64,000 nucleotides of DNA from Streptomyces sp. NBC_01750 (GCF_035918095.1 NZ_CP109137.1:1800001-1864000), one strand, 5' to 3'; counted from the first letter of the stretch, positions 35,713 to 44,656 are shown. Notes: a model not told the origin generated them from the sequence alone. Translations and numbers: made by a program.

Positions 35713-37907
35713 CTGTGCCTTCCCGGGGGACGACCCCCGGACCCGCGGACGAGGCCCGCGCTGCCGCGGACGAGACCGCGGACGAGGCCGCCGGACCGGC
35801 GGCATCGGGCGCCGCCGAGGCGGACGTGCCCGAGGGGGACGCGCCGGAAGCCGGCACATCGGAGGCCGAGCAGGCGGAAGCTGCGGTGGCCGAGGAAGCG
35901 GAGGCCGAGAAAGCGGAAGGCGGGACGACAGCGGCCGGGAAAGCGGCCGAGCGCTCCGAGGCCGAGGCGGAGCTCGCCGCGCAGCGGGAGTTGCTGGCCC
36001 GGATCGAGCACCGGAAGGCCGAGAAGGCGGGGCCCATCGAGAGCGGCACCAAGCTGAGCGGCACGGCCGCCGATCTGCTCGCGGCGGTGCGGGCCGTGGA
36101 GAGCGGTGAGAAGGCCGGCACCGCGTTCTTCGACTCCCCCGCCCCCGCGCCCAGACGTGCCGCTCCGACCGCGGAGCCCGTACGGCCCCGCGTTCCGCAG
36201 CCTGTGCGGACCCCGCGGGCCACGGCTCCGGAGACCGTGACGACGGTGCAGACCGTGCTCTCGCAGGGCGGCGCACCCGCGGCGCTGGCGGCCCAGGTCG
36301 CGGACGTGCTCGGGGAGCAGGCCGCGGACATGCTGCGCGAGGATCCGTGGCGGCTGCTGTCCGTGCCCGGCGTCCGGCCGGAGCAGGCCGACGGCTTCGC
36401 GCGAGCGCTTCTCGGCGCCGAGTGCGGCCCGGGGGACGAGCGCCGGGCGGCGGCACTCGTCGCCTGGCAGCTGGAGCGCGCGGCACTGCAGGGCCACACC
36501 GCGGTGGAGTCCTCGGCCGTACGCGCGGCGCTGGCAGAGCGGTCGGTGCCCGATCCCGACGAAGCACTGCAGCAGGCAATCGCCGAAGGTGCCGTGCTGG
36601 TGTTCCAGGACGGTGTCGAGGAGACCGAGGAGACCGGGCAGGGCGCGGACGGGGAGGAGTCCGAGCAGTCGGCGGTGCCGGTACTACTGGGGCTCGACCG
36701 GTACGCACTCGCCGAGGAGAGTCTCGCTGACGGCCTGGCGCGGCTTGCCAAGGCCGGTGCGGACGCCAGGTGGCATGAGGCTGAGCCCACCGAGCTCATC
36801 CGTGCGATCGCCGCGAGCGGTCTGGTCGTGCACACGGGCGGGGAGGCGGCGCGGGCCGAGCCGGTCGCGTCGGCCGGGGCCGCCGGTGCGCTCGGACTGC
36901 GCGCGGTCGTCGCGGTCCACAGCGAGGACGGCAGTCGGCGGCTCGGTCCTGCGGCGGTCACCGTCTCCGGGCTGCTGTCCGGTGCGGAGGGTCCCGGCAG
37001 GGACGAGGACGGGGCGTTCGCGCTCGATCTCCTGATCGTGCTGGACGCACCGCAGCTTGACGTGGAGACTGCGGCGATGCTGGTGGAGTCGATGCCGGAC
37101 GGCAGCCGACTGGTGCTGAGCGGCGATCCCGGCGTGCTGTACTCGGCGGGCGCGGGCCGGGTGTTCGCCGATGTCCTGGCGGCCGGCGTGTGCCCGCAGA
37201 TCAACTCGCGGACGCCGGACCCCGGCCCGATCGGGGAGCTTGTCTCCGGCATCGGCATCGGCGAGCTGACCCAGGTGGCGGCACCCGGCAAGGAGGTCGT
37301 CATCGTCCCGGTGCGTGACGCGGGAGAGGCGGTTCACCGTACGGTGCAGCTCGTCGCGGACTCGGTGCCGCGGGCCATCGGCGTGCCGACCGAGCAGACC
37401 CAGGTCATCACAGTGGGTCATGGCGGCTCCGCCGGGACCCGCGCGCTCAACGCCGCGCTCAAGGAGCGGCTGAACGCCGGTCCGGGCCGGTTCGGCGGCT
37501 TCGACCCGGGCGACAAGGTCGCCTACGCGCCTGCTCTCGGCAGGACACTGACCGGCACGGTCGTCTCGGCGGACGCCGGGGGCCTGCATCTCGACTGCGA
37601 CGGCACGCCCCTCGTCGTACCGAAGGAGCGGGTCGAATCGGCGGTGCGCCATGGCTGGGCACTGACGGCGCACCAGGCCGTGGGAATGCGCTGGCCCGCG
37701 GCGGTCGTGGTGCTGCCGGGCGACGCGGCGCAAGGGCTGAGCCGTCCATGGGTGTACACCGCGTTCAGCCGCGCCGAGCGCCATCTGTCCGTGGTGCACG
37801 GCGTGGATCAGGCGTTGCCACGCGCGGTGGCGGAGGGGGCGCCCCAGCACCGCACGACGCGACTGCGGACGCTGCTCGAGGGGCTGCTCGCGACGCCGAC
37901 GCCCTGA
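35709..37907 (+). CDS. RecD2-like protein with degraded ATPase motifs
   Basis: A 732-aa protein. Residues 1-110 are an acidic, Ala/Glu-rich disordered segment. From about 180 it follows the RecD2 helicase plan: a helix-hairpin-helix region ('EDPWRLLSVPGVRPEQADGFARAL'), then a helicase core and a C-terminal UvrD-type domain ('GWALTAHQAVGMRWPAAVVV', 'WVYTAFSRAERHLSVVHG'). In the core the P-loop position reads T376-G-G-E-A-A-R-A instead of GGPGTGKT, and the Walker B reads D446-A447 instead of D-E. Hydrolysis of ATP is therefore unlikely. It may act as a DNA-binding scaffold. The GTG start overlaps the previous stop. A strong terminator follows. Confidence 0.8.
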   Translation: MTVPSRGTTPGPADEARAAADETADEAAGPAASGAAEADVPEGDAPEAGTSEAEQAEAAVAEEAEAEKAEGGTTAAGKAAERSEAEAELAAQRELLARIEHRKAEKAGPIESGTKLSGTAADLLAAVRAVESGEKAGTAFFDSPAPAPRRAAPTAEPVRPRVPQPVRTPRATAPETVTTVQTVLSQGGAPAALAAQVADVLGEQAADMLREDPWRLLSVPGVRPEQADGFARALLGAECGPGDERRAAALVAWQLERAALQGHTAVESSAVRAALAERSVPDPDEALQQAIAEGAVLVFQDGVEETEETGQGADGEESEQSAVPVLLGLDRYALAEESLADGLARLAKAGADARWHEAEPTELIRAIAASGLVVHTGGEAARAEPVASAGAAGALGLRAVVAVHSEDGSRRLGPAAVTVSGLLSGAEGPGRDEDGAFALDLLIVLDAPQLDVETAAMLVESMPDGSRLVLSGDPGVLYSAGAGRVFADVLAAGVCPQINSRTPDPGPIGELVSGIGIGELTQVAAPGKEVVIVPVRDAGEAVHRTVQLVADSVPRAIGVPTEQTQVITVGHGGSAGTRALNAALKERLNAGPGRFGGFDPGDKVAYAPALGRTLTGTVVSADAGGLHLDCDGTPLVVPKERVESAVRHGWALTAHQAVGMRWPAAVVVLPGDAAQGLSRPWVYTAFSRAERHLSVVHGVDQALPRAVAEGAPQHRTTRLRTLLEGLLATPTP

Positions 37908-37917
37908 GCTCGCGCGA

Positions 37918-37959
37918 CAGCCCGGGTCCTGCCTCCTCGACGAGGCGGGACCCGGGCTG
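37918..37959. terminator. Terminator hairpin
   Basis: An 18-bp stem with one G-U type wobble (37918-37935 with 37942-37959, 6-nt loop) lies between two convergent genes. Confidence 0.85.
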
Positions 37960-37980
37960 CGGGTCACAGGGGCAGTGCGG

Positions 37981-38640
37981 TCAGGACTCCACTTCGTCGA
38001 GGTCATCCAGCTCCTCGGCCAGCTCGTCCTCGTCGAAGACCGAGCTGACGTCGAAGCGGCAGACGACCCGCTGCGGATCTGCCTGGTCGAAGGGTGTGCT
38101 CAGCCATTCGCCCGGTTCGGGAGTGTCGTCCGAGGCCGACACCCACAGCGTGGAGTCGCCCTCCTCCAGACCGAACTCCTTGTGCCGGGAAGCGATTTCG
38201 TCCGGTTCGTACTCGCCGAAGAGCACGCCGAGTGCCGCGTGCACGCTCGTGCCGACCACCGGGGCGTTCTCCGGCCGGTCGTCCTCGGGGTCCAGGTCGG
38301 CGATGCGCTGCGCCTGGGAAAGCAGACGCTGTGGCTCCACCACCGCGTAGTCGCGGCGGATCAGCACGCTCAGCGCGCTCGGCTCCTCGGGACCCGCGTA
38401 CGGCGGCAGTGAATCGTCCGCGCCGGGGATCTCGAACGGCGTCACCTCGTCATAGCGGTCGTAGAGCCGCTCGTCGTACGCCTCCGCCGCCGCGGCGAGG
38501 GCGTTGAACGCGTCGTAGACGGCCGGGTCGTCCTCGCCCGTGCGGCGTTCGACCGCCTCGAGGTGACGGTCCAGTGCGGCTTTGACCGCCTCGGCGGCGG
38601 CACGTACCTCGGCAGCGGTGGGCTGCGCAGCATCAGACAT
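37981..38640 (-). CDS. Conserved acidic protein of unknown function
   Basis: A 219-aa protein, strongly acidic and ending in an Asp/Glu-rich tail ('FDEDELAEELDDLDEVES'). The N-terminal helical region ('AEVRAAAEAVKAALDRHLEAVERRTGE') may be a coiled coil. A mid-section 'ALSVLIRRDYAVVEPQRLL' and 'SVHAALGVLFGEYEPDEIA' looks folded. No catalytic motif, signal peptide or membrane helix is seen. It appears to be one of the core Streptomyces hypothetical proteins. The ATG at 38640 was preferred to one 39 nt upstream because the latter falls in the region between divergent starts. It is divergent from the DUF5703 gene. Confidence 0.7.
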   Translation of the reverse strand: MSDAAQPTAAEVRAAAEAVKAALDRHLEAVERRTGEDDPAVYDAFNALAAAAEAYDERLYDRYDEVTPFEIPGADDSLPPYAGPEEPSALSVLIRRDYAVVEPQRLLSQAQRIADLDPEDDRPENAPVVGTSVHAALGVLFGEYEPDEIASRHKEFGLEEGDSTLWVSASDDTPEPGEWLSTPFDQADPQRVVCRFDVSSVFDEDELAEELDDLDEVES

Positions 38641-38687
38641 ACTGCAGACGCTATCCGTACCTGGGCTCTGCCCGCACAATAGATGCG

Positions 38688-38876
38688 ATGCCGGAATACG
38701 AATTTGTCGACGTGTATGTACCGCGCGGGGTCTCCCGCAAGGAAGCGACCCGTCTGCTGACCGACCATGCCGAGTACGGACACTGGGAGTTGGACCGACT
38801 GAGTCTGCACCGGGACGGCAGCCGCAGGGTGCGGCTGCGCCGGCGCATCATCCGTCAGGTGCGCGCCACCTGGTGA
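38688..38876 (+). CDS. Small DUF5703-family protein
   Basis: A 62-aa basic protein ('PEYEFVDVYVPRGVSRKEAT', then 'GHWELDRLSLHRDGSRRVRLRRRIIRQ') matching the actinobacterial DUF5703 family. Function is unknown; the basic C-terminus could bind nucleic acid or phospholipid. CACAAT at 38675-38680 lies 7 nt before the ATG with no ribosome binding site, so the mRNA is probably leaderless. Confidence 0.8.
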   Translation: MPEYEFVDVYVPRGVSRKEATRLLTDHAEYGHWELDRLSLHRDGSRRVRLRRRIIRQVRATW

Positions 38877-38965
38877 GCGAATGAGGCGGAGCGGGCCCCG
38901 CGTACGCGGGACCCGCTCCGTTTCGTGCCATTTGTGCTGCGACTTATACCGCTGCGACCGCTGGA

Positions 38966-39742
38966 CTACGCCGAGGCGCGGGCCCGGCGGTACAGCACCG
39001 CACCCGCCAGCAGCAGACCCGCACCGGCCGGGACCAGCATGTCGAGCGGACCGGAACCGGTCTGCGCGAGCTGGTCGGTGCTCTTGGGCGGGGTGAGGGT
39101 CTGCGGGCCGGGAGTGTTCGGCACGGCCGGGGTGACCGGCGTTGCGGGCGTGGTGGGCGTGCTCGGGGTGTTCGGCGTGCTCGGGGTGTTCGGCGTGTTC
39201 GGCGTGCTCGGGGTGTTCGGCGTGCTCGGGGTGTTCGGGGTACTCGGGGTGTTCGGCGTGCTCGGGGTGTTCGGCGTGCTCGGGGTGTTCGGGTTCTGCG
39301 GCTGGGTGGAAACGCTCGAGCCGTTGGCGCAGCCGTTGTCCGCGGCGGTGTTGCCGAGGCCACCGACGGTGACGGCGTTCCCGCAGGCGTTCACGGGGAC
39401 GTCGACCGGTGCCTGCACGGTGTTGCCCGAGAGGACACCGGGAGAGTCGCTGGTCTGCCCGACCGCGTGGGCTCCAGTGCCCTGCCCGTCCCCGCCGTCG
39501 GACTCGTTGCTGCAGGCGTTGCCGCTGACGGGGTTGAGCAGCGCGATGACGTTCACGGTGTTCCCGCACACATTGACGGGAACATGCACCGGAGCCTGGA
39601 CCGTGTTTCCGGACAGCACGCCCGGCGAATTCGACGAGCTTCCGGTGGCACCGGCGTCCGCGTTCGCATAGCCGCCGCCGAGGGCGAGTACGCCGCCCGC
39701 CGCCGCCATGGTGATCAGGCCCTTGCGCGTGATCTGTCGCAT
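38966..39742 (-). CDS. chpC: Long chaplin ChpC with sortase signal
   Basis: A 258-aa cell-wall-anchored chaplin, a hydrophobic amyloid-forming surface protein needed for aerial hyphae. It has a signal peptide (1-29), chaplin domain 1 (39-80; Cys59, Cys77), chaplin domain 2 (100-140; Cys120, Cys138), then a spacer of PNTPST repeats (about 150-205). The C-terminal sorting signal is LAQTG (225-229) plus a hydrophobic helix and a basic tail, the substrate type of class E sortases. The position next to chpH matches S. coelicolor SCO1674/SCO1675. The ATG start is followed by 'RQITRKGLI'. It lies 155 bp downstream of chpH behind a hairpin, so it likely has its own promoter. Confidence 0.95.
   Translation of the reverse strand: MRQITRKGLITMAAAGGVLALGGGYANADAGATGSSSNSPGVLSGNTVQAPVHVPVNVCGNTVNVIALLNPVSGNACSNESDGGDGQGTGAHAVGQTSDSPGVLSGNTVQAPVDVPVNACGNAVTVGGLGNTAADNGCANGSSVSTQPQNPNTPSTPNTPSTPNTPSTPNTPSTPNTPSTPNTPNTPSTPNTPSTPTTPATPVTPAVPNTPGPQTLTPPKSTDQLAQTGSGPLDMLVPAGAGLLLAGAVLYRRARASA
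39150..39296. repeat. Short tandem repeats encoding the PNTPST spacer of ChpC
   Basis: Repeats of about 9 and 18 bp built on GTGTTCGG and GTGCTCGGG encode Pro-Asn-Thr-Pro-Ser-Thr units on the minus strand. Repeat number is likely to vary between strains, changing how far the chaplin domains stand from the wall. Confidence 0.85.
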
Positions 39743-39811
39743 AGGTTGAATCCCTGCCTTCTGCTTCAGGAATACCCACGGGCGTCGGTACCCGGGGGTG
39801 GAATGCCCGGA

Positions 39812-39846
39812 CGGCCCCGGAGTGCGTGGCGCGCACTCCGGGGCCG
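39812..39846 (-). terminator. chpH terminator hairpin
   Basis: A perfect 15-bp stem (39812-39826 with 39832-39846, 5-nt loop) between chpH and chpC. Confidence 0.8.
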
Positions 39847-39897
39847 CTCGAGTTCAAACCAGTTCAAACCCAGACCCATACGGGTCGAGTCACAACG

Positions 39898-40131
39898 TCA
39901 TTCGTTGACGCAGGTGTTGCCGAAGGTGGGGTTCAGCAGCCCGATCACAGAGACCGTGTTGCCGCACGCGTTCACCGGCACGTGGACAGGCACCTGGATG
40001 ACGTTGCCGGAGAGCACACCGGGGGAGCCAACAGCAGCACCCTGGGCACCCGCGTCGGCCATGGCCACACCCGCACCAGCGAGCACCAGACCACCGGTGG
40101 CAGCCGCAGCAGCGACGACCTTCTTGATCAT
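39898..40131 (-). CDS. chpH: Short chaplin ChpH
   Basis: A 77-aa secreted chaplin: signal peptide (1-26, ending 'AMADA') followed by a single chaplin domain with the conserved Cys56 and Cys74 that form a disulphide, and the amyloidogenic stretch '[17 protein letters not shown]'. Short chaplins assemble into the rodlet layer on aerial hyphae and spores, and ChpH is one of the two abundant core members. A strong AAGGAGGAA precedes the ATG. A BldN-type promoter lies upstream. Confidence 0.96.
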   Translation of the reverse strand: MIKKVVAAAAATGGLVLAGAGVAMADAGAQGAAVGSPGVLSGNVIQVPVHVPVNACGNTVSVIGLLNPTFGNTCVNE

Positions 40132-40179
40132 TGTTCCTCCTTGTTGGCAATGCGATCCCAGCCGCGGACCGCATCACCT

Positions 40180-40207
40180 GTAACGAGGAGGAGCGAACGG
40201 GGCTACG
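40180..40207 (-). promoter_or_regulatory. BldN (ECF sigma)-type promoter of chpH
   Basis: On the chpH strand CGTAGC (40207-40202) and CGTTAC (40185-40180) are separated by exactly 16 nt, close to the sigma-BldN pattern CGTAAC-N16-CGTTGA known for chaplin genes. Transcription would begin about 40 nt before the start codon. Assignment is by motif only. Confidence 0.6.
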
Positions 40208-40297
40208 AGCCGACGGCCCCATTCACTCTTTTCAGTCAAGCACGTACGCAATGGCGATTATTGGAGTTCCCTTTCAGCAGATCTCATCCGCCGCGGT

Positions 40298-41632
40298 TCA
40301 GCACTGGTCCAGGAATCGGTCGAGCACCCGAACGCCGAACTTCAGACCGTCCACCGGAACCCGCTCGTCGACCCCGTGGAACATGCCCGCGAAGTCCAGC
40401 TCCGGCGGCAGCTTGAGCGGCGCGAAGCCGAAGCAGCGGATGCCGAGGTCGTCGAAGGACTTGGCGTCGGTACCGCCGGAAAGCATGTACGGGACGGCCC
40501 GGGCGATCGGGTCCTCGGCCTTGAGCGCGATCTGCATGGCGTCGACGAGATCCCCGTCGAAGCTGGTCTCGAGCGCCTTGTCCCCGTGCACGTCCTCGCG
40601 CTTGACCCTTGGGCCGAGCAGCCGGTCGAGGTCGGTCAGGAACTCCTCCTCGTAGCCCGGCAGGAAGCGCCCGTCGACATGTGCGGTCGCCTGCCCGGGG
40701 ATCACGTTCACCTTGTAGCCGGCGCCGAGCATGGTGGGGGCGGCGGAGTTGCGCAGCGTGGCGCCGATCATCTTGGCGATGCCGCCGAGCTTGGCGAGCG
40801 TCGCCTCCATGTCCTCGGGGTCGAGCGGTGTGCCGAGCGCGTCGGAGAGCTCGTCGAGGAAGGACCGTACGGTCTTGGTCATCCTGACCGGCCACTTGTG
40901 CCGGCCCAGCCGCCCGACCGCCTCGCAGAGCTCGGTGATGGCGTTGTCGTTGTTGGTCATCGACCCGTGGCCGGCGGTGCCTTCCACAGTGAGCCGCATC
41001 CAGTGCATGCCCTTCTGCGCCGTCTCGACGAGATAGAGCCGCAGATTCTCGTTGACGGTGAAGGAGAAGCCGCCGACCTCGCCGATCGCCTCTGTCACAC
41101 CCTCGAAGAGATCGGGGTGCTTGTCGACCAGGTGCCGGGCGCCGTACGTGCCGCCGGCCTCCTCGTCGGCGAGGAAGGCCAGCACGATGTCGCGCGGGGG
41201 CTTTCGGCCGCTGCGCAGCCGGTCCCGTACGACCGCCAGGGTCATGGCGTCCATGTCCTTCATGTCGACCGCGCCCCGGCCCCACACACAGCCGTCCGCG
41301 ATCTCGCCGGAGAAGGGGTGGTGCGTCCAGTCGTCCGCGTTGGCCGGTACGACGTCGGTGTGGCCGTGAATGAGCAGCGCGGGCCTCGACGGGTCCTCAC
41401 CCGCGATACGGGCCACAGTGGAGGCGCGGCCCTTGTGGGACTCGAAGATCTGCGGCTCGAGCCCGACCTCGGCGAGCTTCTCCGCGACGTACTCGGCGGC
41501 GGCCCGCTCCCCCGGGCCCGAGTGGTCGCCGTAGTTGCTGGTGTCGATCCGGATCAGCTCACGGCAGAGGTCGACGACCTCGTCCTCACCCGAAACGGGC
41601 TTGGTCCTCTCAGCCTTGTTCGACTGGCTCAC
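40298..41632 (-). CDS. M20-family metallopeptidase
   Basis: A 444-aa M20/ArgE-DapE-type zinc peptidase or deacylase. Metal ligands are His of 'IHGHTDVVP' (about 87), bridging Asp of 'GRGAVDMKDMD', catalytic Glu pair 'LADEEAGG', and the C-terminal His of 'MFHGVDERV'. A dimerisation domain lies in the middle. The substrate is probably an N-acyl amino acid or dipeptide. The start is GTG (41632) with GGAGGA 6 nt upstream, placing the N-terminus at 'SQSNKAERTKP'. The gene is alone, between chpH and the tRNA, on the minus strand. Confidence 0.9.
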   Translation of the reverse strand: MSQSNKAERTKPVSGEDEVVDLCRELIRIDTSNYGDHSGPGERAAAEYVAEKLAEVGLEPQIFESHKGRASTVARIAGEDPSRPALLIHGHTDVVPANADDWTHHPFSGEIADGCVWGRGAVDMKDMDAMTLAVVRDRLRSGRKPPRDIVLAFLADEEAGGTYGARHLVDKHPDLFEGVTEAIGEVGGFSFTVNENLRLYLVETAQKGMHWMRLTVEGTAGHGSMTNNDNAITELCEAVGRLGRHKWPVRMTKTVRSFLDELSDALGTPLDPEDMEATLAKLGGIAKMIGATLRNSAAPTMLGAGYKVNVIPGQATAHVDGRFLPGYEEEFLTDLDRLLGPRVKREDVHGDKALETSFDGDLVDAMQIALKAEDPIARAVPYMLSGGTDAKSFDDLGIRCFGFAPLKLPPELDFAGMFHGVDERVPVDGLKFGVRVLDRFLDQC

Positions 41633-41819
41633 GCTGATTCCTCCCACTGTCGCTGCTGGTGGTTCCTCCTCATCCTCCCGCGCCCCGGCCCCGTACCCCA
41701 AGGGCGACCGCCCGCCGTCATGCGGCCGTCACACCGGATCCGGGCGTGATCGAGCACAGTCGAATGTTTGCTATGGTTTTCCACGTCGGAACGGCCCAGC
41801 GCCGCGAGACAGACACCTG

Positions 41820-41907
41820 GTCCGGGTGGCGGAATGGCAGACGCGCTAGCTTGAGGTGCTAGTGCCCTTTATCGGGCGTGGGGGTTCAAGTCCCCCCTCG
41901 GACACCA
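41820..41907 (+). tRNA. tRNA-Leu (anticodon GAG)
   Basis: A class II tRNA of 85 nt plus an encoded CCA. The acceptor stem GTCCGGG pairs with CTCGGAC, the anticodon stem CTAGC/GCTAG encloses loop TTGAGGT with GAG at 41853-41855, the variable arm is long and the T-arm reads GGGGGTTCAAGTCCCCC. It reads CTC and CTT codons. A perfect intrinsic terminator follows within 3 nt. No direct repeat of its 3' end (attachment duplicate) was found in the window. Confidence 0.96.
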
Positions 41908-41909
41908 GC

Positions 41910-41942
41910 AAAGATCCCCACGGATTCCCGTGGGGATCTTTT
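41910..41942 (+). terminator. tRNA-Leu terminator
   Basis: A perfect 14-bp stem (41910-41923 with 41928-41941, loop ATTC) with A-rich and T-rich ends. It is the most classical intrinsic terminator in the window. Confidence 0.92.
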
Positions 41943-42100
41943 GTGTACCCCTGAGTGTCGTGCGTCTGAGTGTCGTGCGTCCGCGGTACGCGCGTGGCCG
42001 GGGAGCGCAGCCGAAGTGGGGTGCAGGGTGGATGGGCAGCGCCATCAGCTCCGGCCCCCGTTCCACCGGCATCCCATGTAGCGGGCATACAGTCATCCCG

Positions 42101-43045
42101 GTGAGACGCAGACACAAAGCCCCGGCCGCTCCGCTCCCCCAACGCGACGGGATCGACCCGGTGCGACTGCGGCTGCCCGCCGACCCGGACGGCGCCTGGG
42201 CGACGGTGCGCGACCATCTCGCGGCGCGGTACGCCGGCGCCATCGGCGCCGAGGCCGTCGACGCGATGTTCCGTGAGGGACGCGTCGTCGGTACCAAGGG
42301 TCCTGTCGCCGCCGACGAGCCCTACACCGCCGGCCGGTACCTCTGGTTCCACCGGGACTTCGCCCCCGAGGAGCCCGTCCCCTTCGAGGTCGGGATCGTC
42401 CATCGCGACGAGCGTCTCGTGGTCGCCGACAAACCCCACTTCCTGGCCACCACACCGCGCGGCCGGCACATCACCGAGACGGCGCTCGCCCGGCTGCGGC
42501 GCGATCTGGAACTGCCCGAGCTGCAGCCCGCGCACCGTCTCGACCGGCTGACCGCGGGGCTCGCGCTCTTCGTCGTACGGCCCGGGGACCGAGGCGCGTA
42601 CCAGACCCTGTTCCGGGACCGGGAGGTTCGCAAGGAGTACGAGGCGGTGGCTCCGTACGACCCGGCAGTGGCGCTGCCCCGCACCGTACGCAGCAGGCTC
42701 GTGAAGGAGCGCGGGGTGATGGCAGCGCGCGAGGAGCCCGGCGAGCCGAACAGCGAGAGCCGGATCGAGCTGCTCGAGCACCACGCCGGGCTCGGCCTCT
42801 ACCGGCTGCTGCCGGCCACCGGCCGCACCCATCAGCTGCGGGTCCACATGAACAGCCTGGGGCTTCCGCTGCTGAACGACCCGGTCTATCCGGTCGTCCA
42901 GGAGGCGGGGCCCGACGACTACTCCCGGCCTCTTCAACTCCTGGCGAAGGCGCTGGAGTTCACCGATCCGGTGACAGGGGAGCCGCTCCGCTTCGAGAGC
43001 GGGCTCCGGCTGACTCAGTGGCCCGCCGCCCGGCGCAGCCGCTGA
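42101..43045 (+). CDS. RluA-family pseudouridine synthase
   Basis: A 314-aa RNA pseudouridine synthase. The catalytic motif is 'PAHRLDRLTAGLALF', with Asp as nucleophile. 'VVADKPHFLATTP' and 'ATGRTHQLRVHMNSLGLPLLNDPVYP' are the remaining family motifs. It isomerises specific uridines in rRNA or tRNA; the target site is not deducible. GTG at 42101 was chosen because the conserved sequence begins soon after and the ORF further upstream crosses the tRNA terminator. No strong ribosome binding site is evident. Confidence 0.88.
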   Translation: MRRRHKAPAAPLPQRDGIDPVRLRLPADPDGAWATVRDHLAARYAGAIGAEAVDAMFREGRVVGTKGPVAADEPYTAGRYLWFHRDFAPEEPVPFEVGIVHRDERLVVADKPHFLATTPRGRHITETALARLRRDLELPELQPAHRLDRLTAGLALFVVRPGDRGAYQTLFRDREVRKEYEAVAPYDPAVALPRTVRSRLVKERGVMAAREEPGEPNSESRIELLEHHAGLGLYRLLPATGRTHQLRVHMNSLGLPLLNDPVYPVVQEAGPDDYSRPLQLLAKALEFTDPVTGEPLRFESGLRLTQWPAARRSR

Positions 43046-43137
43046 TGTGGCGCAGCCCACTCCGCGACGTGAGGTGACTCGTCGCCGATGGCGGTCGCGT
43101 CGCCGTGGCCGGTCCGTACCAGGGCTGACGGGTACGG

Positions 43138-43179
43138 GAACGGGCCCCCGCGGGATCTCTCTCCGGCGGGGGCCCGTTC
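43138..43179. terminator. Terminator hairpin
   Basis: A perfect 14-bp stem (43138-43151 with 43166-43179, 14-nt loop) between the convergent pseudouridine synthase and permease genes. Confidence 0.8.
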
Positions 43180-43195
43180 TCCTGCAACGACGCGG

Positions 43196-44656
43196 TCAGG
43201 CGTCCTGCCGCTCCCGCGCGAGGGAGTTCACCCGGCCGCGGACCAGGTACCAGCCACCGACCAGGGCCGCCGCGATCAGCGGCAGGAACATCACGGTCGT
43301 ACGGCCCACACCGCCGCCCCACCACATCAGAAAGACCACGCTGGCGAGGAAGAGGAGCGTGACGATCTGGGTGTACGGGGCCCAGGGCAGCCGGTAGGCG
43401 GGGCGGGTGACCCGGCCGTCCTGTGCCCGGTGCCAGAACAGCAGCGAACAGAGCATGATCATGCCCCAGGTGCCGAGGATGCCGATCGAGGCGAAGTTCA
43501 GCACGATCTCGAAGGCCTGGCCGGGCACGATGTAGTTGAGCGCGACGCCCAGCACACCGAATCCGGCGGTCAGCAGGATGCCGCCGTAGGGCACCTGGCC
43601 CTTGTTCATCCTGCCGGTGAACTTGGGCGCGGAGCCCGACAGCGCCATGGAGCGCAGGATGCGGCCGGTGGAGTACAGACCGGAGTTCAGGCTGGAGAGC
43701 GCCGCGGTCAGCACGACGAGGTTCATCACGCCGGCCGCGCCCGGGACGCCGAGCTTGTCCATGACGGTGACGAACGGGCTCTGGCCATCGGAGTACGCCG
43801 TGTACGGGAGGAGCAGCGCGAGCAGTACCACCGAGCCGACGTAGAAGAGACCGACACGCCACATGATCGAGTTGATCGCCTTGGGCATGATCTTTTCGGG
43901 GCTCTCGGTCTCACCCGCGGCGACGCCGCACAGCTCGACGGAGGCGTACGCGAAGACGACGCCCTGGATCACCAGCAGCATCGGCAGCATGCCCACCGGG
44001 AAGATGCCGCCGCTGTCGGTGATGGTGGAGAAGCCGGGGGTGTGGCCGTCGACCGGGTGCTGAGTGACCACCAGGAAGATGCCGACCAGCATGAAGGCGA
44101 CCAGCGCGGCCACCTTGATGATCGCGAACCAGAACTCCATCTCACCGAAGTACTTCACCGAGATGAGGTTCGCGGCGAGGACGACGGCGAGTGCGATCAG
44201 CGCGAGGACCCACTGCGGGATGTCGCTGAACATGGCCCAGAAGTGGGCGTAGGTGGCGGCCGCGGTGATGTCGGCGATCGCGGTGGTCGACCAGTTGAGG
44301 AAGTAGAGCCAGCCGGCCGCGAAGGCGCCCTTCTCGCCCATGAACTCACGGGCGTACGAGACGAAGGCGCCGGACGAGGGGCGGTAGAGCACCAGCTCGC
44401 CGAGCGCGCGGACCACGAAGAAGGCGAAGACGCCGCAGACCGCGTAGGCGATGGCGAGGGAAGGGCCCGCGCCGGCCAGCCGGCCGCCCGCGCCGAGGAA
44501 CAGCCCGGTGCCTATCGCTCCGCCGATGGCGATCATGTTGATGTGGCGGGACTTGAGATCCTTGCTGTAGCCGGCGTCGCCCGCGTCGACATGGGGGGAG
44601 CTCTTCGCCGGTGCCCCGGCGGCGAGCGTTTCGGCCGCGGTGGTGCGGTCACTCAT
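43196..44656 (-). CDS. Amino-acid permease (APC superfamily, AnsP/GabP-like)
   Basis: A 486-aa amino acid:H+ symporter of the AAT family with about 12 membrane helices. The start of helix 1, 'KSRHINMIAIGGAIGTGLFLG', and the later 'LVLYRPSSGAFVSYAREFMG' are diagnostic. Closest in feel to asparagine, aromatic or GABA permeases, but specificity cannot be fixed. The ATG at 44656 gives a 36-residue cytoplasmic N-tail. It stands alone. The upstream 235 bp to gntR contain its promoter and no gene. Confidence 0.9.
   Translation of the reverse strand: MSDRTTAAETLAAGAPAKSSPHVDAGDAGYSKDLKSRHINMIAIGGAIGTGLFLGAGGRLAGAGPSLAIAYAVCGVFAFFVVRALGELVLYRPSSGAFVSYAREFMGEKGAFAAGWLYFLNWSTTAIADITAAATYAHFWAMFSDIPQWVLALIALAVVLAANLISVKYFGEMEFWFAIIKVAALVAFMLVGIFLVVTQHPVDGHTPGFSTITDSGGIFPVGMLPMLLVIQGVVFAYASVELCGVAAGETESPEKIMPKAINSIMWRVGLFYVGSVVLLALLLPYTAYSDGQSPFVTVMDKLGVPGAAGVMNLVVLTAALSSLNSGLYSTGRILRSMALSGSAPKFTGRMNKGQVPYGGILLTAGFGVLGVALNYIVPGQAFEIVLNFASIGILGTWGMIMLCSLLFWHRAQDGRVTRPAYRLPWAPYTQIVTLLFLASVVFLMWWGGGVGRTTVMFLPLIAAALVGGWYLVRGRVNSLARERQDA

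Noticed and set aside
41820..41907. tRNA-Leu as an integration site of a genomic island
   Set aside because: No integrase is near and no duplicate of the tRNA 3' end was seen. The tRNA has its own intact terminator and core genes on both sides.
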